This document shows positions 58,808-64,000 of a DNA stretch of 64,000 nt, one piece after another (position 1 is the stretch's first letter; every line of letters begins with the position of its first letter). The stretch is from JAWKUK01 sp041398605. GTDB lineage: Bacteria > Planctomycetota > UBA1135 > GCA-002686595. Both the position numbers and the translations under genes were made by a program. The DNA lies in contig JAWKUK010000004.1 of the NCBI GenBank assembly GCA_041398605.1, forward strand, positions 248,001-312,000. The letters are read 5' to 3'. The notes below the pieces were generated by a model, which had not been told where the DNA came from, did no database searches, and saw nothing but the letters and a program-made list of their open reading frames with translations.

Positions 58808-59005
58808 GCGAGGTCTGGAGTGTACCAACCTGGGCCCAGCTTGCCGCACCCACTTTGTTCGCCGCGCTCCCCCAAAAGGGAACGGCCCCCAGACAAGCGC
58901 GCGACGCGGCCCCGACCAAGAGTCCCAGGCGACCACTCGGCCGATGGCGCGCCTGGGCGCGAGCGGGGCGGGCCGGGCGGCCCGAGCCGGCCGCCTCGGC
59001 ATCCC

Positions 59006-60754
59006 TCACTTGGCGGCGAGACAGCGCCGATGGAGCTGGTCCTGGGCCCGGGCTAAGAGCGCGCGAATCGCAGTCGGCGAGCGGGCCGCGAGCACGAGCC
59101 GCGCCAGCGCCTGCGCGTCGGTCTCCGTCGTACAGCGGATCGCCTGGCGGAGCTCACCGAGGAAGTGTGGCGCGGCGCTGAGGCTGTCGAAGCCGAGCCC
59201 GAGCAAGAGCAGGGCCATGGATTCGTCGCCTGCGATCTCGCCGCAGATCCCGACCGGTTTCCCTGCCCGGCGCGCGGCCGCGGCGATGGCGCCGAGCACC
59301 CGCATGATCGCGGGGTGATACGGGTCGTACATGCCCGCGACCAGCGCGTTGTCACGGTCGACCGCGAGCGTGTATTGAATGAGGTCGTTGGTCCCAACAC
59401 TGAGAAAGTCGACGACCGCGAGGAGCTCATCGAGGATCCAAACGGTCGAGGGCACCTCGATCATCACCCCGACCGGAATCTCGAGCGCGACCTCGTACCC
59501 CTTTGCGACGAGCTTCGCGCGAGTGTCCTCGAACACCTCGCGCACCGCGTCGACCTCCTCGAGCGAGGTGATCATGGGCAGGAGAACGCGGACCTCGCCG
59601 TAGGCGCTCGCGCGCAAGATCGCGCGCAGCTGAACGCGCATCAGCTCGCGCCACTCGAGCGTGACCCGGATCCCACGCCAGCCGAGCGCCGGGTTGTTCT
59701 CGCGCGGCGTTTGGAAGTACGGCAGCTGCTTGTCGCCGCCGATATCGAGGGTCCGAATCGTGACAGGCCGCCCCTGCATCGCCTCGATCACGCGCCGATA
59801 GAGGCGCAGCTGCTCCTCTTCCGAAGGGAATTCGCGGCGCTCCATGTACAGGAACTCCGTGCGCAGGAGGCCGACGCCGTCCGTGTGGGCGGGATCGAAC
59901 GACTCGAGGTCGCGCACGCTCTCGAGGTTGACCTGGACCCCGATCGAGCGCCCGTCCGGCGTAATCGCCGGGGCGGCAGCGTGCACAGAGAGCGCCGCGC
60001 GGGCCGTCACGCGCCGGCGGCAGCGCTCCAGGAAGTCCGCTTGGACCAACTCGTCCGGGCGCAGGTCCACGGCGCCGTTGTCGCCGTCGACGAGGACGGT
60101 CAGGTTCTGCTCCAAGCGCGCGAGCAGGTTCGGCACTCCGATGACACACGGGATGCCAAACGACCGCGCGAGGACCGCGCCGTGCGAGAAACGCCCGCCG
60201 GATTCGGCGACGATCGCGAGGATGCGCTCGCGCGCGAGGAACGTGACGACCTGGGGCGTCAGCTCCGCGGCCGCGAGCACCACGCGCTCATCCGTCGCCG
60301 CCATGACCTCCCGGTCGCGCTGGAGGAGCTCGTCGAGCACCGCGCTCCACGGCTCGGACACATCGGCCGCGTACGCGCGCACGCTGTCCCCCTCGAGGCC
60401 GCTCATCGTCCGCCGCAGCCGCCCGACGAGCGCCTGCACGGCCGCCTCGGCGTTGCAGCGATCGTCGTGGATCGCTTTGGTCACCTCGGCCCGCGCGCCC
60501 GGGTCCTGCAGGATCATCCGGTGCACCGCGAAGATGCCGGCGTCCTTCTCGCCGGCGAGGCGCCGGGCGGACTCCTGGTGCTGCTCGAGGTGCACGGACA
60601 CCCGGTCGATGGCCTCGTTGAGGCGCGCGAGCTCGAGCTCGACCTCTCCGTCCCGAACGACCCAGGTCGGTACGACATCGGGACGCGCACGCACGACGTG
60701 AACGGGACCGAGGGCGAGCCCTGGGGCGACGGCAATGCCTTGAACGCGGACCAT
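59006..60754 (-). CDS. ptsI: Phosphoenolpyruvate--protein phosphotransferase (enzyme I)
   Basis: 582 residues from ATG 60754; the upstream frame lacks similarity. Enzyme I takes phosphate from PEP and passes it to HPr. N-terminal helical/HPr-binding part, phospho-His191 in GGRFSHGAVLARS, PEP-binding IGVQVNLESVRDL, GVGLLRTEFLYMER, DIGGDKQLPYF, FLSVGTNDLIQYTLAVDRDN and catalytic Cys in VGICGEIAGD. No HPr, EIIA or HPr kinase is next to it, so it could serve a regulatory or mannose-type PTS elsewhere. Confidence 0.95.
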   Translation of the reverse strand: MVRVQGIAVAPGLALGPVHVVRARPDVVPTWVVRDGEVELELARLNEAIDRVSVHLEQHQESARRLAGEKDAGIFAVHRMILQDPGARAEVTKAIHDDRCNAEAAVQALVGRLRRTMSGLEGDSVRAYAADVSEPWSAVLDELLQRDREVMAATDERVVLAAAELTPQVVTFLARERILAIVAESGGRFSHGAVLARSFGIPCVIGVPNLLARLEQNLTVLVDGDNGAVDLRPDELVQADFLERCRRRVTARAALSVHAAAPAITPDGRSIGVQVNLESVRDLESFDPAHTDGVGLLRTEFLYMERREFPSEEEQLRLYRRVIEAMQGRPVTIRTLDIGGDKQLPYFQTPRENNPALGWRGIRVTLEWRELMRVQLRAILRASAYGEVRVLLPMITSLEEVDAVREVFEDTRAKLVAKGYEVALEIPVGVMIEVPSTVWILDELLAVVDFLSVGTNDLIQYTLAVDRDNALVAGMYDPYHPAIMRVLGAIAAAARRAGKPVGICGEIAGDESMALLLLGLGFDSLSAAPHFLGELRQAIRCTTETDAQALARLVLAARSPTAIRALLARAQDQLHRRCLAAK

Positions 60755-60939
60755 CGTTGGACAGGAGTGTATCTCCCCGGGAGCCCCAGGCGGTCGACGA
60801 GGTTCGTTGCCGTTCCGCTCAAGCGCGGTGACGCCGCTGCCCGACCGGAGAACCAGCGGGCGTGGCCTCACGTCGAGGTCCCGCAAGACGTGACCCCCCA
60901 ATTGGGGAGGGGCAGGGCCAACACCTTCGAGGGCAGAGC

Positions 60940-62553
60940 ATGGCGAGCGACGGTCGACAGTCGGTACGAGTGCGGGCGAGATCGTTCGAGCGCAACAGGG
61001 GCCCTTTTGTGGGGCTCGCGGGCGGCGCGTTCGTGCTGGCCGGCTTCGGCCTCGCCGCGCTCGGCGTCGCCGCGAACATGACGCCCGTCCCGCACCCGTT
61101 GCTCGGCAAGACCGCGTGGGTGTTCGGTCGCCTGGGCATCGATCTGGGGCACCTGTTGATGGCGGGGGCCGCGCTCGTCGCGGGGGGCGTCGTGCTCTTC
61201 GCGCTGCGGAGCTTCTCCGACCTGCTCGGCAACGATCGCGAGACTGCGGACTCCCTCGACGACTTGACCCGCGCCACGACCAATCAGGCCGAGGCCATCG
61301 AAGCCATCGACGAGCTCGTCGCGGCCCTGCGGCAGGAGGTCGCCGAGGCGCATGTCGTGCTCCGCGACCAAGCCGAAGTCCTCCGCGCCCGCGAGGAGCA
61401 CGATCCGCTGTTCCGGCTCGCGGCCAGCCTCGATCAGCTCGGGGCGCGCATCGATCGGGGGATCCTCGACGCGCGCGACGTGGTGCTCGACGAGCTCCAC
61501 CAGGCTGCGCCCGCAGCCCAGGACCAAGGCGCCCTCCTCGACAGCGCGGCCCTTGTCGACAGCGTGGACGGTGTCCAGGCCGAGCTCGTCGAGGTCGCCG
61601 CGCGGCTCGCGGAGCTCGAGCGCGCGCTGCAGGCGGCGCTGGAGCCGCTCGCGCCTGAGGTGGACGACCGCGCGCAGGCTGGCGCCCCCCGCCCGCTCCC
61701 GCCGCTCGCCCTCACGCGTGACGACGAGGACGAAGACCAGAGCGACGACGACATGTACGCAGCGGACTCATTCCACAGCGCGCCGCGGCTCGCGTCGCCG
61801 GGGGCTTGGTCGGGTCGCGCGCCCCTCGACGCGCCCTTCGACCCACGTGCCGACGACGAGCTCGACGACGCGGAGCCAGTGTTCGAGGGCCCCGTCGACG
61901 GGTCGCGCGCGACGCAGCCCGGTCTGTCTGACGCTGCGCCCCGCATGGACCTCCCCGCGATCGAGGCGCCCGCGGCTTGGCAGTCGCCCGCACCGACGCT
62001 CCGGGGCGCTGGGTCCTCTGCCGCGGACGAGGAGGCGCCCAGGCTGACGCTGGGCGCGCCGCTCGCCCCGACCCCGAGCAGGCCGCCGGCCCCCGCGGGT
62101 GGGCCGACGCCGTCCGACTCGGGGATCGACTCGGGGATCGACTCGGGGATCGACTCGGGGATCGACTCGGGTGCTCGCCCGCCGCTCACGCTGCCGCTGT
62201 CCATCCACGCGCCGCTCGAGTCCCTTGGCGCCCACGGCGACGCGGGTCACCCTGGGGACGAGCCGGCACCCGAGCGCGCTGCGCGGACGCCCGCCGCAGC
62301 CGCGCAGCCGTTCGATGACGCGCCCCCGCTCGAGCTCTCCATCGAGGTCGAACTGGACCGAGCGTTCGTCGACACGACGGAGGACGACGTGCCCGCGCCG
62401 CTGCCCGCGCCCAGACCCGAAGGGTTGGACCTCCTCGACCGCCTCGACAGCAGCCGCCCGCTCGCGCGTCAAACGCGCCAAGACGCGCCGCCCCTCTTCC
62501 CGGACCTTGGACGGCTCGGTGAGGCGGACGACGCGCTGCGCGAGCCCGAGTGA
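60940..62553 (+). CDS. Membrane protein with coiled coil and long acidic low-complexity tail
   Basis: 537 residues from ATG 60940. Two membrane helices in the first ~95 residues (GLAGGAFVLAGFGLAALGVA; HLLMAGAALVAGGVVLFAL), a coiled coil at about 105-245 (IEAIDELVAALRQEVAEAHV, LVEVAARLAELERALQAAL), then ~290 disordered residues rich in Pro, Ala and Asp with a (GIDS)4 repeat. No enzyme motif. Divergent from ptsI. Unknown function; possibly a scaffold at the inner membrane. Confidence 0.62.
   Translation: MASDGRQSVRVRARSFERNRGPFVGLAGGAFVLAGFGLAALGVAANMTPVPHPLLGKTAWVFGRLGIDLGHLLMAGAALVAGGVVLFALRSFSDLLGNDRETADSLDDLTRATTNQAEAIEAIDELVAALRQEVAEAHVVLRDQAEVLRAREEHDPLFRLAASLDQLGARIDRGILDARDVVLDELHQAAPAAQDQGALLDSAALVDSVDGVQAELVEVAARLAELERALQAALEPLAPEVDDRAQAGAPRPLPPLALTRDDEDEDQSDDDMYAADSFHSAPRLASPGAWSGRAPLDAPFDPRADDELDDAEPVFEGPVDGSRATQPGLSDAAPRMDLPAIEAPAAWQSPAPTLRGAGSSAADEEAPRLTLGAPLAPTPSRPPAPAGGPTPSDSGIDSGIDSGIDSGIDSGARPPLTLPLSIHAPLESLGAHGDAGHPGDEPAPERAARTPAAAAQPFDDAPPLELSIEVELDRAFVDTTEDDVPAPLPAPRPEGLDLLDRLDSSRPLARQTRQDAPPLFPDLGRLGEADDALREPE
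62116..62163 (+). repeat. In-frame 12-bp repeat
   Basis: Four exact copies of GACTCGGGGATC, encoding Asp-Ser-Gly-Ile units, in the disordered tail of the 60940-62553 protein. Confidence 0.85.
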
Positions 62554-62593
62554 GCGAGCTCGAGTGATCGAGCTCGATCCAACGAGACGAGAC

Positions 62594-62627
62594 GAGACGA
62601 GGCGCGCCACAGGGCGCGCCTCGTCTC
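62594..62627. terminator. Strong bidirectional hairpin between convergent genes
   Basis: 15-bp perfect stem (GAGACGAGGCGCGCC with its complement) and a four-base ACAG loop, between the stops at 62553 and 62672. The left arm is preceded by further ACGAG units, so it has grown by short tandem duplication. No T-tract. Confidence 0.75.
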
Positions 62628-62671
62628 GTTCCATCCGCAGCGCGGTGCTCGCGCTCAGCGCGTGTGACCGA

Positions 62672-64000
62672 TCACTCGTTCGGCGCTGCGCTCGGCTCCG
62701 TGCTCGTCCCGGTGCTCGCGGTCTCGGGGCCGGCGGCTTCCGTCGCCGCCGCTGCCTGCTGCGGCTCCGCGGCCTCCGGTTGCGGCTCCGCGGCCTCCGG
62801 CTTCGGCTCCGCGGGCGGGCGCTTCTCCTTCTGCTTGCGCTGCGGAGGGGCGCTCGGGGTCGGCGGCTCGACCGGCTTCTTGCCGAAGAACGACGCGAAG
62901 GGATTGTTGGTCACGGCCTTCTGCGCGACGTCGTTGATCTTGCGCAGGTCAACGCGCTCGTCGCGCTCGCCGCGGTCGTCACGCCGGCCGCCGGGGCCGC
63001 CGCGGCCAGGGCCGCCGAAGCTGCGACCACCGCCGCGGGAGGACGCGCCGCCCATGCCGTCACGGCGATAGATCTGAGCCGCCGGGCCCGTAGGTCGGGG
63101 CGGGCCGTCCTCACGGCCACGTCGGCCGCCGCCGCCGCGCGCGCCACCCTGGCCGCCGCCGCTGCGCCCGCCGCCTTGACCGCCGCCGGCACGACCGCCG
63201 CCGCCGCCGCCAAAGCCCTCGCCTGCGCCCTCACCGGCGCGGTCGAAGCGCCGCGGCGCGCGCTCGGGCGGGGGCACGTCCTTCAAGGAGAGCGCCATGC
63301 GCGATCCGTTCGGGTCGACCATGCGCGCGCGCACGCTCGCGCCGACCGAGAGGATCTCGCGCGCATCACGGACATAGCGCGACGCGAGCTCGGAGATGTG
63401 CACCATCGCGTCATCGGCGAGGCCGATATCGACAAACGCGCCGAAGCTGGCCACGTTCGTGACGACGCCCTCGACCACGCGGCCAGCCTGAAGACGAATC
63501 GGGTCGGTGTCCGGCGACAGGAACTCCGGCACGCGGACCCGCGGGCGCGGGTCGCGCCCCGGATACGTGAGCTCGCGCATGATGTCGCGCCACGTGTACT
63601 CGTCGACGCCGGCCTCGACGCGCCGCAGCCCCTTGGTGGCCCCCATCCGACCGAGCACCTCGGCGACGCCGCCTGCGGGCTCGAGCAGGCGCTCGACCAG
63701 CGGGTACTGCTCCGGGTGCAACCCCGTCCGATCGAGGGGTTGGGTCGAACGATAGACGCGCAAGAACGCGACGGAGCTCGTCCATTGCGCCTCGGTCAGG
63801 ATCCCCTCGGCCCGCAGAGCTTCGCGGTTCTCGAGCGGACCGGCCTCACGGCGCGCGATGAGGCGCGCGACGGCGTCCTTGTCGAGGCCAGGGATGTGCT
63901 CGAGGATGATGCGCGGCGCGCGATCGAACTCTGCGCCGACGTGCGCGACGCAGCTCTCGACCGCCTCTTCGTAGACCCGACGCGCGTTGGCCTTGCTGAC
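62672..64000 (-). CDS. tex: Tex (YhgF) S1-domain transcription accessory protein, C-terminal part
   Basis: The frame is open from the right edge, so the 5' end is outside the window; 442 codons are visible. It opens inside the Tex HhH region (VSKANARRVYEEAVESCVAH, ILEHIPGLDKDAVARLIARR, WTSSVAFLRVYRSTQPLD, HPEQYPLVERLL). The S1 RNA-binding domain follows (VVEGVVTNVASFGAFVDIGL, DAMVHISELASRYV). The last ~190 residues are an extra Gly/Arg-rich region (GGGGRAGGGQGGGRSGGG, RGGGGRRGRED) and a KPEAAEPQ-type acidic/Pro tail, absent from E. coli-type Tex. Confidence 0.92.
   Translation of the reverse strand, partial: VSKANARRVYEEAVESCVAHVGAEFDRAPRIILEHIPGLDKDAVARLIARREAGPLENREALRAEGILTEAQWTSSVAFLRVYRSTQPLDRTGLHPEQYPLVERLLEPAGGVAEVLGRMGATKGLRRVEAGVDEYTWRDIMRELTYPGRDPRPRVRVPEFLSPDTDPIRLQAGRVVEGVVTNVASFGAFVDIGLADDAMVHISELASRYVRDAREILSVGASVRARMVDPNGSRMALSLKDVPPPERAPRRFDRAGEGAGEGFGGGGGGRAGGGQGGGRSGGGQGGARGGGGRRGREDGPPRPTGPAAQIYRRDGMGGASSRGGGRSFGGPGRGGPGGRRDDRGERDERVDLRKINDVAQKAVTNNPFASFFGKKPVEPPTPSAPPQRKQKEKRPPAEPKPEAAEPQPEAAEPQQAAAATEAAGPETASTGTSTEPSAAPNE

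Overview
The window is very GC-rich, densely coded DNA from a Gram-negative-type bacterium. It carries many lipoprotein and Sec signal peptides, TatC, periplasmic proteins and two CRTAC1-type FG-GAP/ASPIC_UnbV proteins. Together with two secreted beta-propeller-like proteins that end in similar short beta modules, this suggests Planctomycetota. A myxobacterium-like or other high-GC lineage cannot be excluded from sequence reading alone. No rRNA, phage or IS element was recognised; the region looks chromosomal.

Layout. 1-2915 (minus): an operon of a membrane-anchored protein, a TPR/roadblock-like protein, MglB and MglA (polarity GTPase module; mglA runs off the left end). 3103-6778: a 17-bp tandem array abutting a giant Ig-like lipoprotein. 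7071-13289: two secreted propeller-like proteins flanking gcvT-gcvH-lipoate ligase. 13537-18601: an exported, membrane-anchored CobN-like chelatase, an ExbB/TolQ-like channel and a DUF2149 protein, overlapping by ATGA junctions, the arrangement of Bacteroidota hmuS-hmuU-hmuV. 18707-22567: three secreted lipoproteins (dienelactone hydrolase, sulfatase-like, RTX-like). 22621-23654: tRNA-Gln followed by a long inverted repeat, a tetraloop hairpin, six 16-bp repeats and a G-tract leader before a small secreted protein. 23795-30142: cinA, tatC, a coiled-coil membrane protein, coaE with a collagen-like insert, and rho. 30419-34963: a three-domain glycosyltransferase/methyltransferase, mannose-1-phosphate guanylyltransferase and ruvX. 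34973-37946: a hybrid histidine kinase and a serine-less alpha/beta hydrolase. 38001-38420: RNase P RNA. 38632-41842: a GT-C membrane protein, a Nudix protein with a split Nudix box and a small Sm-like protein. 41994-48118: CRTAC1 / TPR lipoprotein / CRTAC1. 48180-52042 (minus): an M1 peptidase, a helical protein and an AhpD-like protein with an in-frame TGA. 52132-58792: hypothetical proteins, an AGCS symporter, an EF-hand protein and a four-repeat Myb-like DNA-binding protein. 59006-64000: ptsI, a membrane coiled-coil protein and tex (runs off the right end).

The strongest unusual signal is the AhpD/carboxymuconolactone-decarboxylase-like gene at 48180-48779 (minus). A TGA codon replaces the second Cys of its CxxC active site, homology continues in the same frame, and a hairpin with a GGUC loop lies just downstream, like the E. 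coli fdhF SECIS. It is best read as a selenoprotein rather than a pseudogene. Second is the hmuSUV-like operon, a candidate periplasmic porphyrin-metal dechelatase complex. Third is the structured, repeat-rich leader downstream of tRNA-Gln.

All family calls come from reading motifs by eye; no database search was run.
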